NCBI RefSeq assembly: GCF_000379945.1
Contig: NZ_KB904124.1
Location: 486,976 to 550,975 of the forward strand
From: Porphyromonas macacae DSM 20710 = JCM 13914
GTDB taxonomy: Bacteria; Bacteroidota; Bacteroidia; Bacteroidales; Porphyromonadaceae
DNA length: 64,000 nt
Reading direction: 5' to 3'
In this document: one piece after another, positions 1 through 8,527 of the stretch
Position numbering within the stretch: position 1 is the stretch's first letter
How the letters are laid out: each line of letters opens with the position of its first letter
Notes under the pieces: model-generated
The model's database searches: none
Seen by the model: only the letters and a program-made list of their open reading frames with translations
Told to the model about the DNA's origin: nothing
Made by a program: the position numbers and the translations under genes

Positions 1-169
1 TTAAGGCCTATAAGGCTTTAGTAATTTCTACTATTGTAGATTGAAGAAGCTTGTATTAATTGATAAGGAGCCTATAAGGCTTCAGTAATTTCTACTATTG
101 TAGATAAAAACGGCTTGTTTAGCTAAATGAAAAGCCTATAAGGCTTTAGTAATTTCTGCTATTATTGGG
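1..169 (+). CRISPR. Terminal part of a type V-A (Cas12a) CRISPR array
   Basis: Three 36-base repeats lie at 6-41, 70-105 and 134-169, separated by two 28-base spacers (42-69 and 106-133). The first two end in the Cas12a crRNA handle: AATTTCTAC, loop TATT, then GTAGAT, where TCTAC pairs with GTAGA. They differ at one base. The third keeps the 5' part but its 3' end is degenerate (TGCTATTATTGGG), destroying the handle. This is typical of the leader-distal end, so the array probably reads rightward with leader and cas genes to the left, outside the window. The 5' part of each repeat holds its own small palindrome (AAGCCT-ATA-AGGCTT). Repeat length, spacer length and handle fit Cas12a systems; the subtype is inferred from the repeat because no cas gene is visible. 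Confidence 0.93.
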
Positions 170-218
170 AAGATGCAGTAGAAAAGTATAATGATGGTTT
201 TTATTCAAAAGCTATCAT

Positions 219-226
219 TATATTTG
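219..226 (+). promoter_or_regulatory. Putative -7 box upstream of tnaA
   Basis: TATATTTG matches the Bacteroidetes -7 consensus TAnnTTTG. No clear TTTG -33 box precedes it; the expected place holds a T-rich run near 198-201. It lies about 136 bases before the tnaA start. I see no short Trp-rich leader ORF of the TnaC kind between it and tnaA. Confidence 0.35.
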
Positions 227-361
227 TTTAAATCTATCGGTTTGAGTATTGTATATAACCATGGGAAACGATAGAATATATCGCGAAATTTTTCTTTTGA
301 GAAAATAGAAAGATTGTTAGTGTGATTTTCAATAATATTTTAAATCTAAAAAAGTATAGAC

Positions 362-1741
362 ATGGAACTGCCCTTTTCAGAATCCTACCGCATTAAAATG
401 GTAGAGCCGATCCGAAAAAGTACACGTCAGGAACGTGAGCAATGGATCAAAGAAGCCAAGTATAATCTTTTTATGTTGAAGAGTGATCATGTGTTTATCG
501 ATTTGCTTACCGACTCCGGCACGGGAGCCATGAGCGACAAACAGTGGTCTGAGTTGATATTGGGAGATGAAAGCTATGCCGGTGCACGCTCTTATTATAA
601 GATGAAAGCTGCCATCAAAGACATATTGGGGTTTGATTATTTTCTGCCTACCCATCAGGGACGTGCAGCAGAAAATGTGCTCTTTTCTACGATTGTGAAA
701 GAGGGTGATGTACTGCCTGGCAATTCTCACTTCGATACGACGAAGGGACATATAGAATATCGCAGGGCGTTTGCTCCGGACTGTACCATCGACGCAGCTG
801 CTGATACCCAATTGCAGTTACCGTTTAAGGGAGAGATGGATTTGGATAAACTGGAAAAAGTGTTGCGTGAAACTCCTCATGAAAAGATTCCTTGTGTAGT
901 GTTGACCATCACGAATAATACTGCCGGCGGTCAGCCTGTTTCCATGAAGAATATCCGGGATGTTTCTGCCCTGTGTCGCAAGTATGATGTGAAGTTGTTG
1001 CTTGACTCTGCGCGTTTTGCGGAAAATGCTTACTTTATCAAAACTCGTGAGGAAGGTTATGCCGATAAAACCATTAAGGAAATTGTTAAAGAAATCTATT
1101 CTTATGCGGATATCATGACCATGTCCAGTAAGAAAGATGCCATTGTTAATATGGGTGGTTTTGTGGCTTTCAAAGATGAGGAACTTTGGAAAAAATGCCA
1201 GATGTTTTGCGTCATGAATGAAGGCTTTATTACTTATGGAGGTATGAGCGGGCGAGATATGAATGCATTGGCACAAGGATTGGATGAAGGAACCGAGTTC
1301 GATACGCTGGAAACCCGGATTAAACAGGTTGAGTATTTGGGTAAAAAGTTGGATGAGTACGGTATCCCTTATCAGCGTCCTGCCGGCGGTCATGCTATTT
1401 TTGTGGATGCAAAGCAGATTCTTACCCGTGTGCCCAAAGAGGAGTTTATCGCTCAAACTTTAGGTGTAGAGCTTTACCTCGAAGCGGGTATTCGCGGAGT
1501 GGAGATTGGTTCTATTTTGGCAGATCGTGATCCGGTAACCCGTGAGAATCGCTATCCGAGACTCGAATTGTTGCGTTTGGCTATCCCCCGTCGTACTTAT
1601 ACGAACAATCATATGGATGTGATAGCGGCAGCATTGAAGAATGTGTACGACCGTAGAGAGAGTATAACCCGCGGTTATAAGATTACTTATGAAGCACCTG
1701 TGATGCGCCACTTTACGGTGGAGTTGGAGAAATTAGGATAA
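362..1741 (+). CDS. tnaA: Tryptophanase (tryptophan indole-lyase), PLP-dependent
   Basis: It splits L-tryptophan into indole, pyruvate and ammonia in the cytoplasm. The 459-residue protein has the beta-eliminating lyase fold: LLTDSGTGAMS near 48-58, PTHQGRAAEN at 96-104, DSARFAENAYFIK at 215-227 and the PLP-lysine motif SSKKD at 255-259 (Schiff-base Lys258). FDTTKGH near 124-130 and GIRGVEIGS resemble tryptophanase rather than tyrosine phenol-lyase, which is the alternative. The first ATG of the frame gives a full-length N-terminus. The gene stands alone, with the CRISPR array upstream and a hairpin terminator downstream. Indole production is known in P. gingivalis; the role here is inferred from family membership. 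Confidence 0.93.
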   Translation: MELPFSESYRIKMVEPIRKSTRQEREQWIKEAKYNLFMLKSDHVFIDLLTDSGTGAMSDKQWSELILGDESYAGARSYYKMKAAIKDILGFDYFLPTHQGRAAENVLFSTIVKEGDVLPGNSHFDTTKGHIEYRRAFAPDCTIDAAADTQLQLPFKGEMDLDKLEKVLRETPHEKIPCVVLTITNNTAGGQPVSMKNIRDVSALCRKYDVKLLLDSARFAENAYFIKTREEGYADKTIKEIVKEIYSYADIMTMSSKKDAIVNMGGFVAFKDEELWKKCQMFCVMNEGFITYGGMSGRDMNALAQGLDEGTEFDTLETRIKQVEYLGKKLDEYGIPYQRPAGGHAIFVDAKQILTRVPKEEFIAQTLGVELYLEAGIRGVEIGSILADRDPVTRENRYPRLELLRLAIPRRTYTNNHMDVIAAALKNVYDRRESITRGYKITYEAPVMRHFTVELEKLG

Positions 1742-1771
1742 GATTTTTCCTTGTTTTCGATCGATTAAAGG

Positions 1772-1815
1772 AAGCTGCCTCGACGATAAAAGTCGCAGGG
1801 CAGCTTTCTGTATAT
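1772..1815 (+). terminator. Hairpin terminator after tnaA
   Basis: An 8-bp outer stem (AAGCTGCC at 1772-1779 with GGCAGCTT at 1799-1806) encloses a 4-bp inner stem (CGAC/GTCG), followed by a T-rich stretch. It lies 31 bases after the tnaA stop. Confidence 0.75.
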
Positions 1816-1881
1816 TTTGATTTTCTATGTTGTCCATATATAATATATGCCGGTAGATGGTGAAGGAGGTCTTTGATGGTA

Positions 1882-1910
1882 TTTGTTAAGGATGACTTTG
1901 ACTATCTTTG
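1882..1910 (+). promoter_or_regulatory. Bacteroidetes-type promoter of the EamA exporter gene
   Basis: TTTG at 1882-1885 and TATCTTTG at 1903-1910 are 17 bases apart, matching the -33/-7 elements. Transcription would start near 1917, about 26 bases before the ATG at 1943. Confidence 0.6.
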
Positions 1911-1942
1911 TGCCGCATAATTTGAATGTATAGATTGGAAAG

Positions 1943-2881
1943 ATGAAGAAATATGTAGGTCACATTTCGCTTTTTTGTGCTTCGTTTATCTGGGGAGTAA
2001 ATGCCCCGTTGACTAAAAATACGGTAGCGGCTTTCGATGCCGTGGGGAGTATGAATAACGCAGTGGACCCGCTTACCCACTCGTTGATGCGGTGGGGTGG
2101 TGCGATGGTCTTTTTCTGGATTTTGTCTTTTTTTACTCCGCGTGAGAAGGTTCGGAAAAAAGACTGGCCTAAAATCTTTTGGGCTGCGATGTTTGCTGTG
2201 GTCTGCAACCAGTCGGGTGCAGTGTTCGGATTGCTCAATGCTTCGCCTGTCAATATCAGTCTTATATCCAGCATGGCTCCTATTCTGACCATGATACTGG
2301 CTGCTTTTGTGTTGCATGAACCTCTTACGGGTAAGAAGATTTTTGGGGTTTCGTTAGGTGCATTGGGGGCTGTTATCCTCGTTTTTGCCGGTAGAGCCGG
2401 TAGTGCTGCATCGGGTTCGATGTTCGGTGATTTTATGGGATTTATTGCTATGCTCTCGTTTGTGCTTTATCTAACGCTGTTTAGCGATATCATTGAAAGA
2501 TATTCTCCCGTCACATTGATGAAATGGCTTTTTACTTTTAGTTTTATAGTAGGTTTGCCGGTATGTTTACCTTTTGCCGTTGAGATAAATTACGGTTCGC
2601 TGACTGTGTCGTTCTGGTGGCAAATGCTTTTTGTGGTTTTCGGAGCCACTTTCCTTGCTTATTTCTTGATGCCCGTTGGTCAGAAAGTACTGCGACCAAC
2701 GGTGGTGAGTATGTATAATTATGTGCAGCCCATTGTAGCTACTCTGCTTGCGCTGATGATGGGTATGGAGCAGTTTAACGTGTTAAAACTTTTTGCCACA
2801 TTACTCATCTTTGTGGGTGTTTATTTTGTAATTAAATCTAAGAGTCGGGCCGAGGTGCTTCAGGAGCATGGGTTGGAATAA
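1943..2881 (+). CDS. EamA/DMT-superfamily transporter
   Basis: A 312-residue inner-membrane protein made almost wholly of hydrophobic segments, with the two-repeat layout of the drug/metabolite transporter superfamily. The first repeat opens with ISLFCASFIWGVNAPLTK, typical of the EamA family, and the second starts near GDFMGFIAMLSFVLYLT (about residue 160). The C-terminal tail is short and charged (SKSRAEVLQ). Substrate cannot be read from the sequence; family members export amino acids, metabolites or drugs. It is transcribed alone from its own promoter. Confidence 0.85.
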   Translation: MKKYVGHISLFCASFIWGVNAPLTKNTVAAFDAVGSMNNAVDPLTHSLMRWGGAMVFFWILSFFTPREKVRKKDWPKIFWAAMFAVVCNQSGAVFGLLNASPVNISLISSMAPILTMILAAFVLHEPLTGKKIFGVSLGALGAVILVFAGRAGSAASGSMFGDFMGFIAMLSFVLYLTLFSDIIERYSPVTLMKWLFTFSFIVGLPVCLPFAVEINYGSLTVSFWWQMLFVVFGATFLAYFLMPVGQKVLRPTVVSMYNYVQPIVATLLALMMGMEQFNVLKLFATLLIFVGVYFVIKSKSRAEVLQEHGLE

Positions 2882-2985
2882 AGCAGATGACTTTGGTTTT
2901 GATTATAAAAAAATAATCTATAAATTTGCAGTCCGATTGGCAGATAATGCCTCATAATGAATAGAATAAGTTATAATCAATAAAT

Positions 2986-2991
2986 AAGGAG
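2986..2991 (+). promoter_or_regulatory. Strong Shine-Dalgarno sequence of rpsU
   Basis: AAGGAG lies 8 bases before the rpsU ATG, an ideal spacing. Most genes in this window start without any such element, as usual in Bacteroidetes. In Flavobacterium johnsoniae the anti-SD end of 16S rRNA is masked by a pocket that includes bS21, and rpsU itself keeps a strong SD, allowing autoregulation. The same logic is inferred here. Confidence 0.8.
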
Positions 2992-2999
2992 ACAAAATT

Positions 3000-3194
3000 A
3001 TGATCGTAGTTCCATTGAAAGAGGGCGAAAACATCGAAAGAGCTCTGAAGAGATTTAAGCGTAAGTTTGAACGTACGGGTGCCGTTCGCGAACTTCGTGC
3101 ACGTCAAGCTTTCACAAAGCCTTCAGTAGCAAAGCGCAAGCAGATGGAAAAAGCCATCTACGTGAATCATCTGCGCCAGCAGGAAGAAATGTAG
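3000..3194 (+). CDS. rpsU: Small ribosomal subunit protein bS21
   Basis: A 64-residue basic protein with the bS21 signature: VPLKEGENIERALKRFKRKFERTG, then a positively charged helix (AVRELRARQAF, PSVAKRKQME). bS21 binds the 30S platform near the 3' end of 16S rRNA and the anti-SD sequence. In Bacteroidetes it helps hide the anti-SD, and this gene is one of few preceded by a strong SD, suggesting feedback on its own translation. The gene is monocistronic, with a long hairpin about 140 bases downstream. Length and start are normal for the family. Confidence 0.96.
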   Translation: MIVVPLKEGENIERALKRFKRKFERTGAVRELRARQAFTKPSVAKRKQMEKAIYVNHLRQQEEM

Positions 3195-3333
3195 AAGACG
3201 TTGCCGTATTCCTTTTTAGGGAATAATTCGTGCAAATGCCCTTTTGGCTATAGCCCTTTTGAGGCGGAAAATGTACTATTTACGTTACATTGTTGAGAAT
3301 TCTGCCGGAGCGTACAGATTATATCCCATATTG

Positions 3334-3371
3334 AATGTCCCGAATATCAATCTTTTGGTGTTCGGGACATT
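3334..3371 (+). terminator. Hairpin terminator between rpsU and xerC-hpf
   Basis: A perfect 11-bp inverted repeat (3334-3344 with 3361-3371, AATGTCCCGAA and its complement) with a 16-base loop, followed by a T-rich region. Confidence 0.6.
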
Positions 3372-3484
3372 TGTTTACAACCTTTTTTATTAACTTGAAA
3401 TTGTTAAGTGGCTTTCCCAAGGTACGCCGATGTGCCAAGGGGCAGATGAGTTGAAATTTATCTGTTTTTAATGAAGAAATAGGG

Positions 3485-4708
3485 ATGATGGAGAAAACGT
3501 TGCTAAATCGTTTTATTCAATATATGCGGTATGAGCAGAATCGTTCTGAGGCGACTTTGGTGGCTTATGCTACGGATTTGGAGGCTTATGTTGCATTTGC
3601 CAGAAAACAGGTGGGCGAGGACTTTGAGCCCGGAGAGAGAGATGTGGATTTGGTGCGCGGGTGGATGTTGAATATGCTTGATCAAGGGCAAAAAGCCACG
3701 AGCGTAAACCGGCGTCTTAGTGCTGTTAAGGCATTTTATCGCTATTTGCATAGATGCGGTTGTGTTGCGATGAACCCGGTAGCCGAACTTCGGGGGCCGA
3801 AGAAAGAGAAGCCATTGCCTGCGTATGTGTCTCAGAGAGATATGTTGCGTCTTTTGGATGAGCCGTTGGAAGATGAAGAAGACTTTGTGCAGGTTCGTGA
3901 TCGCCTTATGGTGGAGATGCTGTATGAGACCGGTATGCGACGGGCAGAATTGTCGGGTTTGCAAGACCTTGATGTGGATGTAGCCGGACGCTGTTTGAAG
4001 GTGTTGGGGAAAGGAGATAAAGAACGGATCATTCCATTTGGAGAAAGGTTATCCGGAATGATAAAAAAATGGCGTATTATTCGAGACAAAAAAGTTGGTA
4101 ATCCGAAATTTTTCTTTGTATCTTTGAAAGGCAGGCCTATGAAAGCTGAAGAGGTTTATCCTGTGGTTTATCGGTTTTTGCAGGGCGTACCTAATCTGTC
4201 GCGACGCGGTCCGCATACGTTGAGGCATTCTTTTGCTACCGACTTGCTTAATGAAGGAGCGGATTTGATGGCAATAAAGGAATTGTTGGGCCATGAGCGT
4301 ATATCGACTACGGTGCAATATACCCATACCACTTTCAGACAACTGCAAATGATGTATAACGCTCATCCCAGAGCACAAAAGTCAACGACCATGGAAGTAA
4401 GAATTCAAGCAATTCATTTCGATGCTACTCAGCAACTCGAAGGATTTATTACGAAGAAAGTTTCAAAATTGGATCAATTCGCTGATGATATACAGGCTGC
4501 CGATGTAATCCTTAAGGTGTTAAAGCCGGAGACAGCCAATAATAAAGAAGCGTCTGTGCGTTTGCATGTAAAGGGATATGATTTTTTTGCCGAAAAAGTA
4601 TCCGATAGTTTTGAGGCTGCCGTGGATGCTACAGTGGAAGCTTTACGCAGGCAGATACGCAAGCGTAAAGATGCAAGAGACAAAGAAATTAGAAGAAGTG
4701 GGGAATAA
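3485..4708 (+). CDS. xerC: XerC-type tyrosine recombinase fused in frame to ribosome hibernation factor HPF
   Basis: One uninterrupted 407-residue frame joins two families. Residues 1-300 are a tyrosine recombinase: SAM-like N-domain, then catalytic Arg152 (TGMRRAEL), Lys176 (GKGDKER), His244 and Arg247 (HTLRHS), His270 (LGHERIS) and Tyr279 (VQYTH). Family members resolve chromosome dimers. From Met303 (ATG at 4391) follows a complete HPF/YfiA-like domain: MEVRIQAIHFDATQQLEGFITKK to a basic tail (RRQIRKRKDARDKE). HPF binds 30S subunits in resting cells. In related Bacteroidetes the two are adjacent genes, so this is a true fusion, a lost stop codon, or a sequencing artefact. HPF could also be made from the internal ATG. 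The start could be 3485 or 3488. Confidence 0.88.
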   Translation: MMEKTLLNRFIQYMRYEQNRSEATLVAYATDLEAYVAFARKQVGEDFEPGERDVDLVRGWMLNMLDQGQKATSVNRRLSAVKAFYRYLHRCGCVAMNPVAELRGPKKEKPLPAYVSQRDMLRLLDEPLEDEEDFVQVRDRLMVEMLYETGMRRAELSGLQDLDVDVAGRCLKVLGKGDKERIIPFGERLSGMIKKWRIIRDKKVGNPKFFFVSLKGRPMKAEEVYPVVYRFLQGVPNLSRRGPHTLRHSFATDLLNEGADLMAIKELLGHERISTTVQYTHTTFRQLQMMYNAHPRAQKSTTMEVRIQAIHFDATQQLEGFITKKVSKLDQFADDIQAADVILKVLKPETANNKEASVRLHVKGYDFFAEKVSDSFEAAVDATVEALRRQIRKRKDARDKEIRRSGE

Positions 4709-5035
4709 AAGCGGTAAAATAAATAATAAAAACGGAAAAATCCTTTGTGTCATATCTCATATTTCTGAGCTTTTAGTATAGTGTAGTAGTCACGAGTATT
4801 TTACTCGTGACTCAATGTGTTTTATTGAGCCTTGTCAATTTTCGATTTTTGGGGTATCGAACACGTTTTTAAGGCTCGTCTTTCTCTGAGCGAATAAACC
4901 TGCATTGTGCCTATCTGCCGCGGTTGGGATGTAGTTTTTAGTTAATAAAGATTCGCTTGCCTTATCAAATTTTGGCTTAGGATTTTGACAGAGGATTATT
5001 CTTATTTTTTTCATTAACCTTTAAAATTTTATCTG
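4709..5035. other. 327-base gap after xerC-hpf
   Basis: Holds the hairpin at 4788-4812. I see no convincing ORF or full promoter; the A/T-rich stretch before 5036 may hold a weak promoter for the lipoprotein. Confidence 0.6.
4788..4812 (+). terminator. Hairpin terminator after xerC-hpf
   Basis: A perfect 11-bp stem (AGTCACGAGTA at 4788-4798 with its complement at 4802-4812) closes on a TTT loop. It sits about 80 bases after the stop codon. No long T tract follows directly. Confidence 0.6.
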
Positions 5036-6670
5036 ATGGTAAAGAAGCTTTTTATGATTTTGTTATTACCGGCGCTTTTATTGACCGGTTGTACAAATCT
5101 GGATGATGTTAACCGAAGACTGGACGAACATGAAGGGCGCTTGAATGCCTTGGAGAAGTTGACCAAGACGGCGAACGATGACATTAAACAACTCAAAGGT
5201 TTAGTGGATGCTCTGAATCAAAAGAAATCCATTACGTCTTATTCCGAACTGCCCGATGGAAGCGGATATGAGTTGGTGATGAGCGATGGTTCCAAGATTA
5301 CCCTGAAAAACGGTAGAGATGGGGAAAAACCCATTGTTGGTGTAAAGAAAGATGCTGATGGCATACTCTACTGGACGATTAACGGGGAATTTATGCTGGA
5401 TGCTAACGGCAAAAAGATTAAAGCCGAAGGTCAGGATGGAGTTACTCCTAAAATGCGTGTCGATGCTGAAGGATATTGGGAAACCAGCCTGGACGGCGGA
5501 AAAACCTGGCAGCGAGTTTTGGATAAAGATGGAAACCCTGTGCGTGCCAAAGGCACTGATGCCACAGTGGATCTGAATATTACAGAAACGGAAGATGCTA
5601 TTATTATCACATATAAAGGACAGACGTTTACTATTTATAAAGGTGAGGTAAAAGTTACGGCAGTAGAGGTTAATCCTGTTCAAAAAACTTTGGCTAAAGG
5701 ACAGACTTTTGTGATTAAAGCCACAGTAAAACCCAGTGTTGCTCCTCAAGATGTTACCTGGTCTTCTTCTGATGATAAAATTGCAACTGTCGATAAAACC
5801 GGAAAAGTTACTGCTGTGACTGTAGGTGTAGTCGATATTACGGCAAAAGCCGGAGACAAGACAGCCGTATGTAAGGTTACAGTGGTAGAGAAACTTGCGA
5901 AGCCCAACCTCTCTATCGAATATGTGGCAGAGCAAAATCTTCAGGGTGCGGTTGATAAATTGACTTTTGCTGCATCTCCTTTTGATTATGGTTGGTATTA
6001 TGTATGGTCAGATGCCACTACCATGAAAATGCCCGCGGGTTATCACTTGCCTTCTCAGCAAGAGTGGCGCGGTGTTGTTCCATCTGCAGGCGCAGTCTTT
6101 TTTGGAAAAGAAAAGAAAGAAGCGTTGAACCTGATTGAAAGTATTAAAGTAGGGGCGGATTTCAACACTTATGCAGCGGATTATTTGAACCCGGGGGCAA
6201 AGAATGCCGGAGAAGGAATAACTTATGCTATTCGCTTTAAGAAAACAGATAAAACCGAAGAGGGTGCTCCTGCAGCTCAAACGAATGAAATGTTATCTGC
6301 ATGGCGTTATGAATATGCAGTTATTCCTGATGGTAAACCTAATGCAGGAAATAGGGTCTTCAAGATTACCGTGCGTTATTTGGGTGAAGCCGGAAGCGCA
6401 ACGACGCTGGAGCAAATAGCCAAAGAAGATTGGTGGAAAAATAATGCGACAGAGGATATTGTTCGCTATTTCCCCTGTGCCGGGTTTGGTGAGAAAACGG
6501 CAGAAACAGGATCTACTTTGGTAGGAACCTTTGGTATTCAGTGGTCTTCCACGTCTATTAATGAAACGAATGCACGCAGTATGCGTGCCAATAAGGACAG
6601 TGCAGTTTCTACCGGCAACAGTCCGAAGAGACTGGCATTTGTTGTAAGGCCTTTTGCGGATCAGTTGTGA
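5036..6670 (+). CDS. Surface lipoprotein with coiled coil, Big_2 domain and FISUMP-like C-terminus
   Basis: A 544-residue exported lipoprotein. The signal peptide ends in lipobox LLTGC (lipidated Cys19), followed by acidic TNLDD, which could act as a surface-export signal. Residues about 22-65 form a heptad-rich coiled coil (RLDEHEGRLNALEKL). Next is a repetitive beta region resembling DUF4988 (DGSGYELVMSDGSKITLKNGRDG). A bacterial Ig-like Big_2 domain covers about 205-285 (VTWSSSDDKIATVDKTGKVTAV). The C-terminal third resembles the Fibrobacter major paralogous domain: YHLPSQQEWRGV, then IQWSSTS and AFVVRPF. Function is unknown; adhesion or matrix binding is plausible. It is monocistronic, with strong hairpins on both sides. 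Confidence 0.82.
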   Translation: MVKKLFMILLLPALLLTGCTNLDDVNRRLDEHEGRLNALEKLTKTANDDIKQLKGLVDALNQKKSITSYSELPDGSGYELVMSDGSKITLKNGRDGEKPIVGVKKDADGILYWTINGEFMLDANGKKIKAEGQDGVTPKMRVDAEGYWETSLDGGKTWQRVLDKDGNPVRAKGTDATVDLNITETEDAIIITYKGQTFTIYKGEVKVTAVEVNPVQKTLAKGQTFVIKATVKPSVAPQDVTWSSSDDKIATVDKTGKVTAVTVGVVDITAKAGDKTAVCKVTVVEKLAKPNLSIEYVAEQNLQGAVDKLTFAASPFDYGWYYVWSDATTMKMPAGYHLPSQQEWRGVVPSAGAVFFGKEKKEALNLIESIKVGADFNTYAADYLNPGAKNAGEGITYAIRFKKTDKTEEGAPAAQTNEMLSAWRYEYAVIPDGKPNAGNRVFKITVRYLGEAGSATTLEQIAKEDWWKNNATEDIVRYFPCAGFGEKTAETGSTLVGTFGIQWSSTSINETNARSMRANKDSAVSTGNSPKRLAFVVRPFADQL

Positions 6671-6713
6671 AGAATTAGCGAGATCGCTGCTCTTGTGATC
6701 TTTGTAATTTGAT

Positions 6714-6768
6714 AAAATCACATCGGTGCTGTTGCCCTTAATTATACAACAGTGCCGGTGTGATTTTT
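6714..6768. terminator. Long bidirectional hairpin terminator
   Basis: A 21-bp stem with three G-T pairs (6714-6734 with 6747-6767), A-rich on the left and ending in five Ts on the right. It closes the lipoprotein gene ahead of the tRNA-tuf operon promoter. Confidence 0.85.
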
Positions 6769-6863
6769 ACTCTTTATGAGAATTTATGCATATTTACGAT
6801 TGTTTTTAATGTAACAAAACAGCGTTTGAGTGAGAAATCTTGTGTTATAAATTGGTGATAATG

Positions 6864-6894
6864 TTTGGTGATAATTAAAAAGTCGCTATATTTG
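6864..6894 (+). promoter_or_regulatory. Promoter of the tRNA-tuf-secE-nusG operon
   Basis: TTTG at 6864-6867 and TATATTTG at 6887-6894 are separated by 19 bases, a near-perfect Bacteroidetes housekeeping promoter. Transcription would begin near 6901, about 60 bases before tRNA-Tyr. Confidence 0.8.
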
Positions 6895-6962
6895 CACCCG
6901 ATTACTCACTTTGTGAATTTTGGGAGGATTTGATCAGTCCGAAGCGCATGTGGTTAGTAAAG

Positions 6963-7045
6963 GGGCAGTTACCAGAGTGGCCAAATGGGGCTGACTGTAA
7001 CTCAGCTGGCTTACGCCTTCGGTGGTTCGAATCCATCACTGCCCA
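6963..7045 (+). tRNA. tRNA-Tyr (GTA)
   Basis: A class II tRNA with a long variable arm. The acceptor stem GGGCAGT (6963-6969) pairs with ACTGCCC (7038-7044), the discriminator is A, the anticodon is GTA in ACTGTAACT, and the T-arm has GGTTCGAATCC. CCA is not encoded. Confidence 0.95.
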
Positions 7046-7064
7046 CTTTTCTTTAGATCAAATT

Positions 7065-7136
<72 letters not shown>

Positions 7137-7191
7137 CTGATCGAAGTCTGAGAATAATTAAGCAAAGAACTTACTTAAAGAATAAAAGGTT

Positions 7192-8379
7192 ATGGCAAAA
7201 GAACATTTTAACAGAACTAAGCCGCACGTAAACATCGGTACCATCGGTCACGTTGACCACGGTAAAACCACTCTTACTGCGGCTATTACAACCGTTTTAG
7301 CAAAAAAAGGTCTTTCTGAACTTCGTTCATTCGATTCAATTGACAATGCTCCCGAAGAAAAAGAGCGTGGTATTACGATTAACACCTCTCACGTTGAGTA
7401 TGAAACGGCTAATCGTCACTATGCACACGTTGACTGTCCGGGCCACGCCGACTATGTAAAGAACATGGTTACCGGTGCTGCTCAGATGGACGGTGCTATC
7501 ATCGTGGTGGCTGCTACCGACGGTCCTATGCCTCAGACTCGTGAGCACATCTTGTTGGCTCGTCAGGTTAACGTTCCCCGTTTGGTTGTGTTTATGAACA
7601 AATGTGATATCGTTGATGACGAGGAGATGTTGGAGCTTGTCGAGATGGATATGCGCGAACTTCTCGAGTTCTATAACTTTGATGGCGATAATACTCCGAT
7701 CATCCGTGGTTCTGCTCTCGGTGCTCTTAACGGAGATGCTAAATGGGAAGACAAGATTATGGAGTTGATGGATGCTGTGGATACATGGATCCCTCTGCCT
7801 GAACGCGATGTGGATAAACCTTTCTTGATGCCTGTGGAAGATGTGTTCTCAATTACAGGTCGTGGTACTGTTGCTACAGGCCGTATTGAAACCGGTATCG
7901 TGAAAGTTGGTGATGAAGTTCAAATTATCGGTCTTGGCGCTGAAGGTATGAAGAGCGTTGTGACGGGTGTTGAGATGTTCCGTAAGCTTCTCGATGAGGG
8001 TCAGGCTGGTGATAACGTTGGTCTGTTGCTTCGCGGTATCGACAAGGATCAAATCAAACGCGGTATGGTTTTGGCTCACCCGGGTCAGGTTAAACCTCAC
8101 AAACACTTCAAAGCCGAGGTTTATATCTTGAAGAAAGAAGAAGGCGGTCGTCATACTCCATTCCATAATAAATATCGTCCTCAATTCTATATCCGTACAT
8201 TGGACGTAACCGGTGAAATTACTCTTCCTGAAGGAACGGAGATGGTAATGCCCGGTGACAATGTGACCATTGATGTGGAGTTGATTTATCCGGTAGCATG
8301 TAATGTTGGTCTCCGTTTCGCTATTCGTGAAGGTGGTCGTACGGTAGGTGCCGGTCAGATTACGGCTTTGGAAGATTAA
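7192..8379 (+). CDS. tuf: Elongation factor Tu
   Basis: A 395-residue GTPase that delivers aminoacyl-tRNA to the ribosome. All G motifs are present: GHVDHGKT at 19-26, DCPGHAD near residue 80 and NKCD near 135. Switch I includes RGITI. The C-terminal beta-barrel domains end in [10 protein letters not shown]. Length is normal. It lies in an operon with two upstream tRNAs and with tRNA-Trp, secE and nusG downstream, the usual bacterial arrangement. It is preceded by a weak AAGG and starts at the only sensible ATG. Confidence 0.98.
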   Translation: MAKEHFNRTKPHVNIGTIGHVDHGKTTLTAAITTVLAKKGLSELRSFDSIDNAPEEKERGITINTSHVEYETANRHYAHVDCPGHADYVKNMVTGAAQMDGAIIVVAATDGPMPQTREHILLARQVNVPRLVVFMNKCDIVDDEEMLELVEMDMRELLEFYNFDGDNTPIIRGSALGALNGDAKWEDKIMELMDAVDTWIPLPERDVDKPFLMPVEDVFSITGRGTVATGRIETGIVKVGDEVQIIGLGAEGMKSVVTGVEMFRKLLDEGQAGDNVGLLLRGIDKDQIKRGMVLAHPGQVKPHKHFKAEVYILKKEEGGRHTPFHNKYRPQFYIRTLDVTGEITLPEGTEMVMPGDNVTIDVELIYPVACNVGLRFAIREGGRTVGAGQITALED

Positions 8380-8395
8380 TTGTTTTGACTTATAA

Positions 8396-8435
8396 TATAG
8401 CTGAGCTTGGTTATCATCGATCATGCTCAGCTATA
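8396..8435 (+). other. Hairpin between tuf and tRNA-Trp
   Basis: A perfect 11-bp stem (TATAGCTGAGC at 8396-8406 with its complement at 8425-8435) with an 18-base loop ends 2 bases before tRNA-Trp. It lacks a T tract, so it looks more like an RNA-processing site or attenuator than a simple terminator. Confidence 0.6.
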
Positions 8436-8437
8436 AT

Positions 8438-8510
8438 ACGGGTTTAGCTCAGTTGGTAGAGCACTGGTCTCCAAAACCAGGTGTCGGGAGTTCGAGTCTC
8501 TCAACCCGTG
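8438..8510 (+). tRNA. tRNA-Trp (CCA)
   Basis: The acceptor ACGGGTT pairs with AACCCGT, the anticodon is CCA in the loop CTCCAAA, the discriminator is G, and the D- and T-arms are canonical. The next three bases (8511-8513) are CCA, so unlike the two other tRNAs its 3' end may be encoded. Confidence 0.95.
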
Positions 8511-8527
8511 CCAAATACTTTCAAAAA

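Noticed and set aside
8423-8527. Upstream extension of secE
   Set aside because: It runs through tRNA-Trp; the ATG at 8528 gives a normal SecE.
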